A DNA stretch of 64,000 nt. It comes from Rachycentron canadum (Eukaryota > Chordata > Actinopteri > Carangiformes > Rachycentridae). The stretch is from assembly GCA_038496675.1 (NCBI GenBank), contig CM076655.1, forward strand, positions 21,548,518 through 21,612,517, read 5' to 3'. The notes beneath the pieces were generated by a model. The model was not told the DNA's origin. It saw only the letters and a program-made list of their open reading frames with translations, and did no database searches. Both the position numbers and the translations under genes were made by a program. Of this stretch, positions 21,016-33,915 are shown piece by piece (position 1 is the stretch's first letter; every line of letters starts with the position of its first letter).

Positions 21016-23529
21016 GGGGGGTGTAAGGGAGTGTGTGTGTGTAAAGGGTTTACGTGTGTATGTGTGTGCAAGGAAGGGGGCTGTAGGTGCGCTGTCGACT
21101 TGCTTTGGTTTCAGGCGGCCTGCCTGGCTGTTCTTCTTCATGCCTGTCATCTATCAGGAGACCCCCCCCCCCCCCTCCCCATTCTCTATATTGTACCCCT
21201 AATTAGATCGCCTTTGTTGAGCTAATGCTGCTGCCATCTGGTTGGCTGTCCGAGGGTGTCAGCCCCAGGGTTGAGGTGGGAGACCCAGAAGGAAGGGTCT
21301 CTGTGGCGGGGAGGCCCATCTCCTCCCATCCTCCTCTCTGTCCTCCCCTCATTCAATACCTCAGGCCAGGACCATCTTCCCCCTTTGGCTGACACCACAA
21401 GGACCCTTTCACACTTGAAGGAATTAGTGAAAGATTGATGTGTCCCTCTCCCTCTGTCAGTGTGAGAGGGCGTAGCGACACAGCGGTGAGACTTTCTCCC
21501 AGCAGCCATCGTATTGTGTTCCCCACCCAGAGTGCAGGAGTGCAGGTTTCAGCAGACAGATGAAATATCAGTCTGAAAGGTTACGACTTACAGATTTGAG
21601 TACGCAGGTTGTAAAATAGCCAAACAGAGAAGGCTGTAGTCACAATGGGTATCAGCCAGGTGTGTAGGTGACTGAATGTGTTGCAGGTGTTGAGAATGTA
21701 GCGTGAACTGATTGAGTATAAGCATCTTAAATGAACTGTAGATAAAAGGGTCCTGATGTAGCTCAATCTCTGACTGAATTCCCTCAAAGTGATCAGTAAA
21801 GTATAACGTCACATCAACAAGACTCAGTGTCAACTGGTCTGTGATGGACACGGGCAAGAGGCAGGTCGGCCACATCGAACACAGACATTTAACAAAAATA
21901 TCTGTCCCATGTGATTGTGGTTGATAGGGACCCTGTGGCCCTGCACAGGACCAGCAGAAAGCATCTGGAAACTCCAATGAGTTTTCCATTTCCTCTTTCA
22001 CTGGTATTAATCATTATCCTCTTCTATTGACATTATGTTATGGTAGGAAATTATACTTTTTACAATCCACAGGGAGCGACAACACACAACTGAGCTCTGC
22101 TGTGCTAAACAGACCAAAGAAAAAACTCCTCAGAATAGTTACACAATTTTCTCAGTAATGCCTGACTTGTCATGTCAATCAGTGTGTTTGTTTTGTTAAT
22201 AATGTTTGTGTTAGGGACTGTGCATGTGTGTTTGTGTGTGTGCGAAGAAGGGAGGCGGGTGGGGGGGGTGTTAAGATTCTGTTGTTGGTGTCTTGAAGTC
22301 AGCCTGCCTTTCTCCCTCTCTCTGTTGAGCAGAGAGCACAACCCTTACATGACCCTGAGCAGTTGGCTGACTGTGCCTCCTTCACGCCTCTTTCATCCCA
22401 CCCAGAACAACATCGTCCATCTGCGCCCCCACCCCACCCCTCCCTCCTGCAACTCCCCAACAGGCAGGGACACAGGCTGCCATGTGCCTGCAGAGACAAA
22501 GACTGAAGATTAGAGGTACAGGAGGTTTCTGGTGAGAATTTGGGAAGGTTACAGTGTTGTTGTTGTTTTGTTTGCCAACAGAAGTAAAGCAAAATTTTTG
22601 CAACTACCGTCTATTTCTGATTGATAGCTGTGATTGAACCTGTGACTGGCAAATGAAACTTCGTACATGATCATTCCCTCAGGGTCTGATACAAGTTCAG
22701 TTGGATAGCTGGATATCTGTTATGTTTCAGGAATGTTTGAAATAAACAGAAGTAGTGAGGGGAAAGAGATAAAGGAAACAGCACCACCTACAGAAACCAA
22801 GGCCTAAAGAAGAGTACACACTGATTGACGTGAATGGAAAAGTGAGGCGTTCAGAGTAGAAAGGGGAATTTGAAGATCACTTATGTTACCAGTGTTACAA
22901 TGAAAGTCTCAGTGCAAATGAGAAAATGGACTCTTGCAATCTTTCATCTCTCTATGTTCACTTCATCAGCATTTATTTTCATGACGCCATATTCAGCTGT
23001 TTTTGCTGTTTCCATTTGCAGAAATCAGCTTCAATCTTCTGTCTGGCAATAATTTTAGTAATTTATCATCAGTTAAAAAATTGAAAGGTGGTAAGAAAAT
23101 TATGAGCTAGTTTTATACAACATATATATAAACTTTATTACATATATTAATATATTAATAGCAGCTATTTTACTTGGACCTCTATATCATAAAACAGCTC
23201 CTTGCATACATATACATGGAAAACAGTACATTCCACGCATGCTTTGCAGACTCTGAGCTTCATTCCAGCCATTTTTTTTTACACCGGCAACACGTCCTGT
23301 TGAAATTCACAAAACACTGCTGAGTGAGAGTCCAAAGCGAGCAGCTTTGAAATGTATTATTTTAGCTGTGAAAGTTTTTCTTGGAATTATAAACTGTGCA
23401 TAACTTCAGAGCAACTTGGGCCTAAATTCCCTAATCCTGAGAGTCAAACTTCATTAAAGCGTTTGATTTATCTTCCAATGTTCAGTCAAGTTTTTCTTTT
23501 TCTTTTTTTTTTTCACAGCCACATGTTGA
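21016..23529. other. Gene desert segment, no gene seen
   Basis: GT-rich and C-rich patches at 21030-21070 and 21162-21179, and a G run at about 22259-22269. Open frames over them are low complexity. An AT-rich patch lies at about 23122-23160. Confidence 0.4.
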
Positions 23530-23790
23530 GCACACCCTTCGTGTAATGGTCTTATTAAGAGGGAGTTAGTTTCCAAGCAAACTGGCCCATGTCTCCAATA
23601 GCAAAATTAGGCTCGAATGAAATCAGATACAATTAAGGAACTTATTAGTTCTTGTCATGTTCTTGTGGGTAATACAATAAACATAGCCCTCAAATAATCA
23701 CAACCATCAGGGCTGCAATCATAATAACAACTGAAATTCTCTGAACGAGCACACCCACATTATCTCGGTTCAGCTTGATTCAGTGTTGTT
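23530..23790. promoter_or_regulatory. Candidate conserved non-coding element
   Basis: A unique block with clustered homeodomain and Sox-like words: CAATTAAGG, CAATAAACATAG, CATAATAACAA. No repeat content. Inference only. Confidence 0.3.
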
Positions 23791-24739
23791 GTAAGTGTTG
23801 TACAGCTCACACTTATTGTTTCAAAGGTGTTAAGCAAGACTTCGGTACTGTAAAAACATTTTCATAGCCCCAGTACAAAAGCCATTTTTGTATATAAACA
23901 TAATGTCATCGGTGAGATAAGCTAAGTTATAAGTGTGAACTGTATTAAATGTAAACAGACATTGCGATATAATTAACCACCTCTTTTATCAAGGTTTGTT
24001 AGGATTTGGTATTATAGTAGTGAAAGAAGCCACCAGATCCCTGACAAAAACAATATACTGTAGCTGCAATGTGTCACTATGTTTAATTCAGTGTCTTTTC
24101 CAGAAGCAAAGTCACAATTTTTCTACACAGATTATAATTCAATTTATTTAAATTTAATTCATTTGATCTGTGGGGAAAAAAGTAGAAAATACACGTTACA
24201 AGTTAAAATACCTGTTTTTATCCTATTCAATTTACCATAATAATAAAGAAGCAATATACCCTATATATCTATTGATTAACTAATTCCGTAATGTCCTGAT
24301 TGTTTCAGCATTTGATATATCAATAGTTTTTACCACAATTCTTTGATAAATTATTACACATTTTGTATATAAATCCTAATCAGAAAAGTAGCCAGTAACT
24401 ATACCCAGTAGCTGTCAAGTAAATGCATTTAACAAAATAAAAACCTTTAAAATGTAGCCGTGCAGAAGTATAAAGTACTTTAATTTACTTTCACTAAGTG
24501 TACAAGTATAGGTAGCATTAATTGGACTTTAAAGTCCTGAGTAAAAGTACCTTCAATATGTTTCAAGTTTAGTAAAAGAAAAAGAGTCAAACATTCATAA
24601 AAGTCATTTTACCATATGACCTATGAGAGACACACACATCTACAACATGTTCAGTGCAATTAAAGACATGAAACAATAAACACATTTCATGTATGGGCCA
24701 ACACAATCACTTTTTATTTGTGGCATCAGTCTCTGATCA
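23791..24739. other. AT-rich desert segment, no gene seen
   Basis: Strongly AT-rich, with no recognisable repeat or exon. Confidence 0.4.
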
Positions 24740-25175
24740 TATCAGCAATGCCTCTGCCACCTTTTACACCCCATGATGGCGTGAACCACTGCACCCTCAG
24801 ATAAACGAGCAAGGACCTCAGAAAGAGTTTTCACCCTTGAATGGGCACACACACACACACACACACATGTGCACACACACCTCCGCACACACTCACACAC
24901 ACACTCTATCTCCAGGCCTTTACACGACTGTGACGCTCGCAGGGTTAAAATAAACGTTACTGCTGAACCATATTGTGCCCTCCCTCCTCTCTCCATATCC
25001 TTTATTCACAGGCGCGTAATTGGTAGTCAATTTGAGCTCCCCCTTTGCCTATTGTGGGCACATTTTGCTCTGACAGAGTGCGGAAGATTAATGGCTACGA
25101 GCAGCCAAGGGAGGCTCGCCTCAGCAAGCATGAGTGCCCTAAATTCATTACACCAATTTCCCCCTGTCCTGCGCT
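24740..25175. promoter_or_regulatory. Candidate enhancer-like block with (CA)n inside
   Basis: A (CA)n run at 24846-24900 splits the block. The right half (25010-25170) is unique and has words such as GCGTAATTGGTAGTCAATTTG and GATTAATGG. Open frames here read through the CA repeat and are not convincing genes. Confidence 0.3.
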
Positions 25176-26370
25176 CCCCTACTCGCACCCACAAGACAGA
25201 AAAAAGGGGGAAAAACAAGAATGAAAAGGGATAAAAGCAAAATAGTCAGATGGCGATGGTGAAAGAAAGACAGAAAGAGGTGAAGAAACAAAGGATAAAA
25301 GATGTGGCTGTGCATTGTGGTGTTTTAGAGGTTGCACACACAGGTTTGGTGCTGAAGAGTAAAAAAGAGTTTTTCATTTATATTATCATTGTAATGTACA
25401 TCTATTCATTTGGTCAGAGCTTAATGTCGTCTGTTTAAGTATCAGTTTGTGATGAACACTGAAGTAAAGTAAAGGCAAGGCACCTCCCACTTCCACACAT
25501 AGTCATAACTCAATTAAATACACACACCCACATACTGAGCCGGTACATATATTTTCTTCCTTACCCTACCTCTCTCTTTCTCTTTCTAGCTCAAACACAC
25601 ATGTACAAACAGCAATTCCCATGGTGGAGGCCGCTAAAATTTTCAGAATTACTGAATTTGAGGTAAATTACCAGAGTGTCTCTGCAGAACTTAAACATCC
25701 ACTGGGTTACAGCTGAAGACAATTTAAAGCACAGTAGAAATGTGTGTCCAACAGCTTTTTAAAAAGTAAATTGGAAGTAGAATATTAGCTCTAATTTCCA
25801 CCACCAATGCTGGCGGTAGCTATGAACTACTTCAAATTTTGCGCTGTACTTCAACATTGCTGCCACATCAATATCTAGTCAACGTCAAAATGCCTGCTGG
25901 GATGTGAAGAAGCTGCATTCTGCTTGTGCCAAGTGTTTTACAAGGATCCAGGGCACATTTAGATCTCTGTCATTGGCCATGGGTCTGCTGGCAACAAGGC
26001 CTGTCTGGCTCAGATGAGCAGGAAACACCTTGAACTTGGGAACGATAAGGGTGACCTGTCCCCATTTACTTGGGCCGGCCCATAATTGCAGTGATTTATT
26101 TCTCCTGTCAAAGCCAAAGGGAATGCCCCCAGCCGCCCCTCTGCCTTTATTCTCCCTCTGTTTTTCCCCCTTTTTCTCTCTATGTGACAGACACTCTCTC
26201 TTTTTCCAACTCTTGGCTGCAGTCTCCTGTCTCTGCTTTGACAAATATAAAATGTGGGAATTTGTATGTGTGCATGAAAATGTGTGCTTAATGTGCACAT
26301 GCATTTCTCCATGCATGTGCTCGTAAATGCTCCCGTAGGCTTGTATGTGTGCAGCTCTCTGATCTCAACA
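25176..26370. other. Desert segment, no gene seen
   Basis: Includes a unique stretch at 26035-26110 (CATAATTGCAGTGATTTATT) that might be regulatory. The remainder is pyrimidine-rich. Confidence 0.35.
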
Positions 26371-26600
26371 GCCGAGCAGCTGTGTGTTTGTCTATCAGAT
26401 GCTCTGTGCCCCCGGCGATGGCACCGTGCCCCGAGGACTTGCAAGAGGAGCTGTCTTGCGCCGGGGCCGAGTCCATTGTCCTGTAGTGACAGTGAGCGTG
26501 GACGGCGCCGTGAGGGACGCCACCGGGAGCCCAGCAAGGCCCAACTCCTACAGCTCTACAATGAACCTGTCTATCACATGCTGCCTCTCCCCTGCAGTCC
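26371..26600. other. GC- and CpG-rich islet
   Basis: A small CpG-rich patch in AT-rich surroundings. It carries overlapping open frames on both strands. One plus-strand frame, in the second half of the patch, contains KAQLLQLYNEPVYHMLPL. An AG acceptor-like site (tgtagtgacag) lies near 26490. I do not recognise a protein. It could be an orphan promoter or CpG islet, or a decayed exon. Confidence 0.3.
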
Positions 26601-29600
26601 TGCCACACCACATCCAAGAAGACCCCACCCCCTTGTGCTTCTGACACTTCCTGTCTGCTGTTGTTTCCACAAAAAAGATGGAAGTTCTGGCTCATACACA
26701 CTCATACACCCTCTAGCAGCCATGTTGGATAGAGAATAGTAAACAGCATTTTCACCACAGTGGGTTTTGTGGTGTTTTTCTAATGGGATGTTGACACATT
26801 AATTAACTTGTGCTTTGGCAAAAGCTAAATAGCATTGGTTAGCTAACTATCACTATCACTATCCCAAATGAACTGCACACCAGCATAAAAGGTTAAAGGG
26901 GGTGTTGGACATTTTGCAAAATACCCATTGACTTACTTACCAAGAGATGTTAGATGTGGGGGCTAGCTGGTTAGCAATGCTAATTTCAGAAAGACGTAAT
27001 TAAAGAGCTAATGTTGGTGTTTTCGTTTCACCACTGGAGACAAACAACTGTTAATGTCAGATATGTAGCAATAGCAAAACCTACAAAGAGCTTCTTTAAA
27101 GAAGGTGGTTGGTTCATGGTACTAACACATTGAAATTAGAGAAAAGAGCCTTTGTTTTTCATTGTCATTTCTTTTTTTTTTTTTAATTTTACAAAAGAAA
27201 TAGCAGAGATTTTATCTTGCCCTAACTTTATTTTTAATTTCATCATTGTCAAAAATATATCGCAAGCTAGTCTTTTGTAGTGAAGCTATTTTACATAATG
27301 TTCAACCTGACGTTTCTGCATCTACTGTAGGTTTTCCATAGAGTGAAGATGGCTGAGTGTTTCTACTGAACATTTATTAATTTGCATGTACCGTAACAAC
27401 ATAACATCTGTTAAAAATCCAGTGATGATTTGCTGAGCACGCATTCACTTTCACAGGGAGCATCACACTTTCAGTTGAGAGCCACTGAGTCCAGCAAATC
27501 CATTGTGCCATTTACCAGACAAACAGCAGCTTGATTGTATCAGTTACAGTTTAAGTGCTTTGCTTAGGGGCAACATAAAGATTTATTGATTAAGACCTTT
27601 TTTCACAAAAGTGACTCTAATCTTTTGTTGCTTGGTGGTTAGAGATACAAACATATCCGGTGGGGGCAAAAACAGTAACTTCTCTGCATTAAGATATAAA
27701 ACAACTAAACATATGTTAGATATGTTGTTGTGTTCTGACCTTACAGTATCTCAAATGTTTCCAGCAATTCCCACACATGGAGAAATCTATCATTTGAATC
27801 ATTTTGTTTCTGGTTTGTTTCATTTAGTCATCTATCAGTGGCGTCATATCCCCTCTGTGATTGTGTCGTGTTGTGGTTAGATTCAGTTTTAAGCCACATG
27901 TTTGATTATATATTTATATATTTTTACTGGACAAATATTTTAGTCATCAGATGACTGGATCTTATCAGCTGAGAAAATATTAGCAGCAGCTCAGCTCCCA
28001 GGGACTAGGAGATTCTGACGAAGAGATATTTAATGTGAAACTGATTTTTTCAGTTTTGACCAGCTTTAATCACCTGGTCCACTTGTTTTGGTGAGACCTG
28101 TGGTTTGATGGACACTGAGAAGCTGGCTGCAGCGGTGGTGAAGACAGCAACTCCCATGAGGCCACACTACTTCGTGACGTCACCCGTTGATGTTTGATTG
28201 ACAGACCCTTGCAACAACAATTGCACACTGTGCGCTAAATGGGCAAATTCAAGGCTTGATTTTCTCTTTATGGTGGATGGCTACAATGTGACATTTTCAG
28301 CATGACGTCGTCTTAGGTTGATTTTTATAGTCTGTTTTGTACATTTAACCGTTAACGTTTCAATATAAAATAGTTTTATTTGTATTATATAAAAATATCA
28401 ACTGCAGTTTTATTATGTAAAGATTGAGCCAAAGGTCTGTATCAAGACTGAACTTGTGTTTATGATCAGATTTTTGTGTGAACATAGATTTTCAGCCTCA
28501 CAGTCAGAGTTATAACATTTGATTGTGGGAGTCCAGTCAGTTTTTTTTTTTTTTTTCTTCCCAGGGTGACTTCACATGTCCTGGCCTTCAAAGTTCTTGG
28601 CAGATTAACACAGCAACAGTGCTGTGTGATTTGGCCTGCCGTGTAATTTATGTACCTTCTCTGGCTCACGGTTTCCACTCTGCACCTGTTCGGAGCCTAC
28701 AATAAGCTCTGTTTCCATGCCAGGACTGCTTTAGAGAGATGGTGGCAGTAGAGGTGGGTGTACAGGTCAAGGCTTCAGAAAAACGATGCACCACTCTCTC
28801 ATTTTATTCTCCTTTGGACTTGTACAAGAAAGGGAGAACTCAAGGGGGTTGGGGGCTTAGGGGGGCACTTCCAGGCCAACTAATAAATCAGTGTAGGCGA
28901 GATAGATTCATTGATAGGAGAGCAACATAAAAGGCCCCCATTATCATAATGTAGACAAGGTGTGCAGGTTCCTTCCTCTGCTGCTCACAACTCTCTCAAG
29001 ATGGATACAGAGAAAGCTTGCAAGGTTCTACTTAGTAGTGCCTTTCACCCAGACCAAGAGTCAGAAGACAGTCCAAGTGTTTTGCATTAAGGGTTGACCA
29101 TCACTGGTGCTCCATAGTTGAGAACCAGGGGAGAGTGAGGAATGGTCTCGAGTGTGAGTTGCGAGTTTTACTGCGAGAGACACGGCCTGAACGCCAGTGG
29201 GTGCTGTGATGGCTAACAGCAAGTGTTCATAAAGATGTCACAGGAAAACTTCAAGAGACACAAAGTCTCAATTTCAGCCAAGGTGCTGCCAGCCAGATGT
29301 GGAGGCACCGGAGCAGCAGCAACCTGCCCGTCCTCCATGCCAAATTTCAAGCTAACAGGCAGAACCTCAGAACGCTTTTGAAGTAGGTGCCAGGAAGTGT
29401 CCAGAGCCTTAACGACCTGTAATTTATTACAATACCGTCTAGCTAGGAGTGAGAGGTCGAAGTTTGTCCGGTGTAACATCTCTCCATCCCCTCTTCACCT
29501 TAGTGCCTCCCTTCACTCACTATTCCTCCCACTCTCTTCTTTTCTTGCACCTGTTTAACACCTCGATTTCATTTATGACCTTTGTCAAGCTGCTGTTAAG

Positions 29601-31099
29601 TGTTTTGTGTTACTTTTGCCTTCGTAGGGGTGCAGCTGGCTAAGCAAACAAGGGTTGCATGTGATCTTGAGGCCCATTGGACTTTCTTCACTCTCCCAGA
29701 GCACTTCCCTCCTTATAAACAGTGTCAGAATCAGACATTCATGTTATAGAGCAAGAGCCAAGCAATGTCTGAAAGCAGATAAGAACGATATAATGTGGTA
29801 GTTAGCATAATCTGGCAAGAACACAGCTGTGTCAAAAGCTTTGAATTACTTTACTTGTGCAAGACAGACTGGAATTTATAGGGTTAGGGTGAGAGTAAAG
29901 TTACTGGTACTTTAATTGTTTTTACAGAGTTAATAACTTACATTTCAGTCATTTAATGGATAAAGAGTTTGGTATACACTACACTTAGATTTATGACTGG
30001 GACACATGTTATTGAAATGGCTGGTAAAAATGTATTTGTATCATTTAAAAGACTGAAAAGAAGGCTTATCCCAGTTGGAGACGTGATAACATATGGGATT
30101 ATTAGCTTACGCATATCTGTTATCACACGTTTTATATTTTGAAATGTTCCCTGAACTCCATGCCTCAAGTAGAAAGAAAAAAAAAAATCCCTCCCTGTTA
30201 ATGTTAACTGAAAGTACTGTTTGACCTGGGAGTGACTCAGGCCAAGACCAGATGGCCTGGTAAATTAATAAAAAAGAAAAAAAAAAAAAGCAAAGCCATG
30301 TGAAACAAAGCATATGGACTGGAAATGGCAAATTCCAAGGGGATTCCCCCACCTCTCACTGATACAAGTGTGCTGCCGTCAAAATTTAACTGAAACAAAA
30401 TGTGAGCAAATTTGTACACGTAAACGTGAAATTACTTTTGCTCATTTTAACCCCGTCTCTTCACCACTGCCAAATAAGCCTTTGAGGCTTTTGCACAGTC
30501 GTGCGCAAAAGAAACAGAGTGATGTAGTTGGAGAGGGAGATGAACGAAGGGGGTTGGGGGGGGGGGGGGGGGGGAAATCAAAGAAAATATCTGGCAGGGA
30601 GATTTACAACTCTGGCGAAATGTTTCCAATGCTGCTTGAGCAGAAGCAGCGGCAGTAAGTGTTTTGAACCTGAGGTCTGACAGCGCAGGAAGGGTGGCAG
30701 GGGGAGAGGAGGCGAGAGAGGGGGACGCCTCAAAGTGGCTTTACGACTCTTGTTATCAGGTCTAAATAAATAAATAAAAATGCCACCGAGGGGGGGGGTG
30801 GCTGACATATTTCATTCTTCAGCTGGTACTGATAACTGCAGGCCATTTGGCCCGCCTGGAGTTTTATATTTTAAAAGTCACGATGCTTCAATTTGTATAG
30901 ATATGCAGCTTGATGTGCTGCAGGTGTGGGGTTTTGATGTCTGAGGAGCATAAAACTTGTGGTGTGAACCGCATGGAAAACTCCACGACCCCCTGTGGTA
31001 ACAGCAGATTATATTTTTACTCCACTATTCACATGGCAGCATTATTTCATCATTTTTTAAAAACACATTTTTCTTTGGACATTTCTGCTCTTACCTCCA
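26601..31099. other. Desert segment, no gene seen
   Basis: Mixed unique sequence and old repeats. The 28030-28210 stretch reads like a percomorph interspersed repeat and contains a perfect CRE (TGACGTCA, 28175-28182). A 19-base G run lies at 30556-30574. None of the open frames has a recognisable domain. Confidence 0.35.
30556..30574 (+). repeat. Poly(G) tract of 19
   Basis: An uninterrupted run of 19 G, preceded by GGGGGTT. It could form a G-quadruplex on the plus strand and is prone to length variation and sequencing error. Confidence 0.9.
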
Positions 31100-31195
31100 C
31101 TATCGCTATCAAAAATAGAGGGGGGGGTGGAGAGGTGTTGACACATAGTAAAGGGTCCAAGGCTAAACAGGTGAGCTACCGGTGCGGCCATCATT
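31100..31195 (-). mobile_element. tRNA-derived SINE remnant, minus strand
   Basis: On the minus strand it starts GGCCGCACCGGTAGCTCACCTG. This has a tRNA-like A-box (TAGCTCACCTG) and then degraded body and CT-rich tail. It resembles the common percomorph SINE that begins with a GGTAGCTCAG-type tRNA head. Confidence 0.5.
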
Positions 31196-33859
31196 ATTTA
31201 ATCTGTTAACCAGTTTTCAGTGTTACATAATATTACATTGCTGAGACTTATTCTAAATAAAGGCAGGATCAGAAAAAGAGCCAATAGATTAATTTCACAG
31301 GTGCTTTATTTTGCAGTGATCAAGTCAAACTTAGCAGTGGATGATAATGATGAAGCATTTTTGCTGTGCGTGAGTTTCATGCATGAGTATGATGTTGCGT
31401 CCTCTTGTGGTACATAGCTGATGATTAAATGAGCAGAAACGTCCGGAGATGCTGAACTTTTTGAACCTGATGGGAATTTTTATTAATGTGTCAACATTTA
31501 ATCAAAAGGGAGAATGAAAATAACAGACAGACAAAGACAACCTTTGCCAAGGTTATGTCATACGGCATCAGGGACCCAAGTTTAAGGACAAACATGAAAA
31601 TCATTCAAATGTTTTTCTCACATAGCCACATGTGATAATATGTAGTTGATGAAACAGGAAATTTAATCACATTTTTTTTGTGTGTAGTATCGGTTGTGTG
31701 CATGTAAATGTGTTTGTGTGTGCTGTTCATCCCAACCTACAGCGTCATGCTTGCCTGGCGCCTCGTGTGTTTCATCTGTCTCCACTTTTTTACTATATCT
31801 GTTTACTGTAAATCCATGAGGCATTTCACAACGCTGAGTAAAAATAAAAAACAGACGTGTCTTCCTATTTTCTTTGTTAATTAACTTACACTCAGCTTTT
31901 TGTGTTAAAATTATGGACCATGACATTTGAATGAGCTCCATTTTGTTTTAAAATATAATTGTTAGCATGCCATAAATAAAGTTAGGCTTTGTTTTTTTTT
32001 TTTAATGACAACATAAATCTGATTATCAGAGATGCATTTATGGGATGGTGTTTACATGTGTGCTTGTGTTTGATGTGTGTTCGTGAATTGAATGTGCGTT
32101 TGCATGTGTATAATGTGAGGGTGATAGTGTACAGTGAATAACAGTGTGAGGTTGTTTTCAGAAATACTGTGGAGACACTAAAGACAAGATGACTGGGATA
32201 TGGGAGTTGGGGGAGGCAGCCATGCTTCCCACTCACACTCCATGCCTGGCCCAGTGGGGGGTTCCTGGATGGCACTGTTGCCCATATGGCCAATCACTCA
32301 AGCAAGGCCGAGGTGTTTTCAAAGGGACCTGGCAGCAACTTGACGCGGGGCTGTCTCCATGGGGGTCAGCGGCCGTCTGGGCAGGAGAGGCCAAGCTCCT
32401 GCTGGCCTTTGAGAGACAGACATATCAACTCTTGAGTTTTAACCCCCCTCTTTACCACCCTCTGCATGCACACACGCCACCACCAACCTTTTCCATGTAT
32501 AGCACACAGGGCAGCCTTGGTCTGCTAATGGGCCAGCAGGGACCATGACCTTGAGAGCTGGACAAACAAACGGGGAGGGAGTCTTGACACAAGACGAAGC
32601 TGACTAACCAGCCTCTTATTTATGACTTTATTTTTACTTTTAAAGAAAAGTAAAAGTTTTTGGAATTTTCTAATATTCATTCACAGGTCTCAGAGAAGCT
32701 CAAATGAAGAGTATAAATATTTTGCATTAAGGGTTGACCTGTGACAGTGCAAACTACGTTTGCTACTTTGTTTTAAAATACAAATCAACTTTATTATTTA
32801 CGTAACGTATGTTAAAGTTAAGTAAGTTTAGCTAATGCATAAAGATTCTATGACAACTTGCATTTTTAAAAACTGTGTATTGTCGTGGTATATAAACTCC
32901 TCTAGTTTCCTTACTGTGTATTTTACGGCCCCAGTTGGTGATGTTGTATAGTTTAGTCTACTGTAAGGTGTTTCTAATGCCCTGTCCCCCCATGTAGTTA
33001 AATGGTCTTGGACAATTATTAGACTCTATAGCAGATGAACAACTCCCCCACAGTGCCAAAAAAATTAAAAAAAAAATAAACAGGGGTTTGGCATCACAAT
33101 GGATGGAGTCTACACAAGTGCATCTAATAAACTTCTAACTTTAATCACAACTCTTAAAGCTTCAGTCTAATACTAAGACTTGCACTAAGGCCTGTATTTA
33201 CATTTGATATGTGACAGTACTGTCCATCAACCTGTTGGCATCAAGGAGCGGCTGAACTGTTCCTGAAAATCTTGTAATAAATTTGAATGAATGAATTGTA
33301 AGGAGTGAGATCAGCCCAAGGTTATGCACTTTGACAGCAATGGCTTTTCTTTTGTTTTAGAGTATTATCAATATTATAATTATCATTATGAGTATTATAA
33401 GTAAGCGATTATTTCTTTTCACAACTTTCTCATTGATTTCAACACACTAATTACATTATTACCTGTCACAACAAGATGTGTAAGTTGCTATGTAAAATTT
33501 AAATATGAAGAAATAAAAAAAGAATTAATATAAATGATATTTTTAGTCAGCTCCATTCTCACGTGTTTTATTGTTGTCTTGTTTTATTTTCAGCCCATCC
33601 CACCAGTGTAATATTAATATCTGAAGTATTTCTTGGGGTTGGAAAGGTCAAAGGATGAGTCCCGCCGAGAATGCGAGGGAGCGACTATAGATTCAATTTC
33701 TCAGTCTCAAGACGGCGTTTACGAGTCTGTGACATTATCCACAGCGACAAAGTCTCACATCTGCACAGATTTTCAGCTGTTACAGTCATTCACACGGGCT
33801 GCAGACATGAGCGGGTGTCGGCCCTTAGTTATCACTGAACTATAAAGCCATACAGGAAA
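31196..33859. other. Desert segment, no gene seen
   Basis: Includes a GC-richer unique block at 32190-32580 with an open frame of 119 codons but no domain I recognise. A 20-base word shared with 29080-29099 lies at 32720-32739. Confidence 0.35.
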
Positions 33860-33915
33860 AATCTGAATCAGAATCTGAGTACTTTATTAATCCACAGGGG
33901 AACTTTGGTAACAGG
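33860..33915 (+). repeat. Teleost retroelement tail-like repeat
   Basis: AATCAGAATCTGAGTACTTTATTAATCCACAGGGGAACTT resembles the widespread fish motif in which AATACTTTATTGATCC is followed by a G-rich GGGGAAATT. That motif is found at the 3' ends of several retroelements. The interval is short and truncated. Confidence 0.6.

Noticed and set aside
32189..32548. 119-codon plus-strand frame in a GC-richer block
   Set aside because: The composition (many W, G, P) follows the base content and no motif is visible; a non-coding element is more likely.
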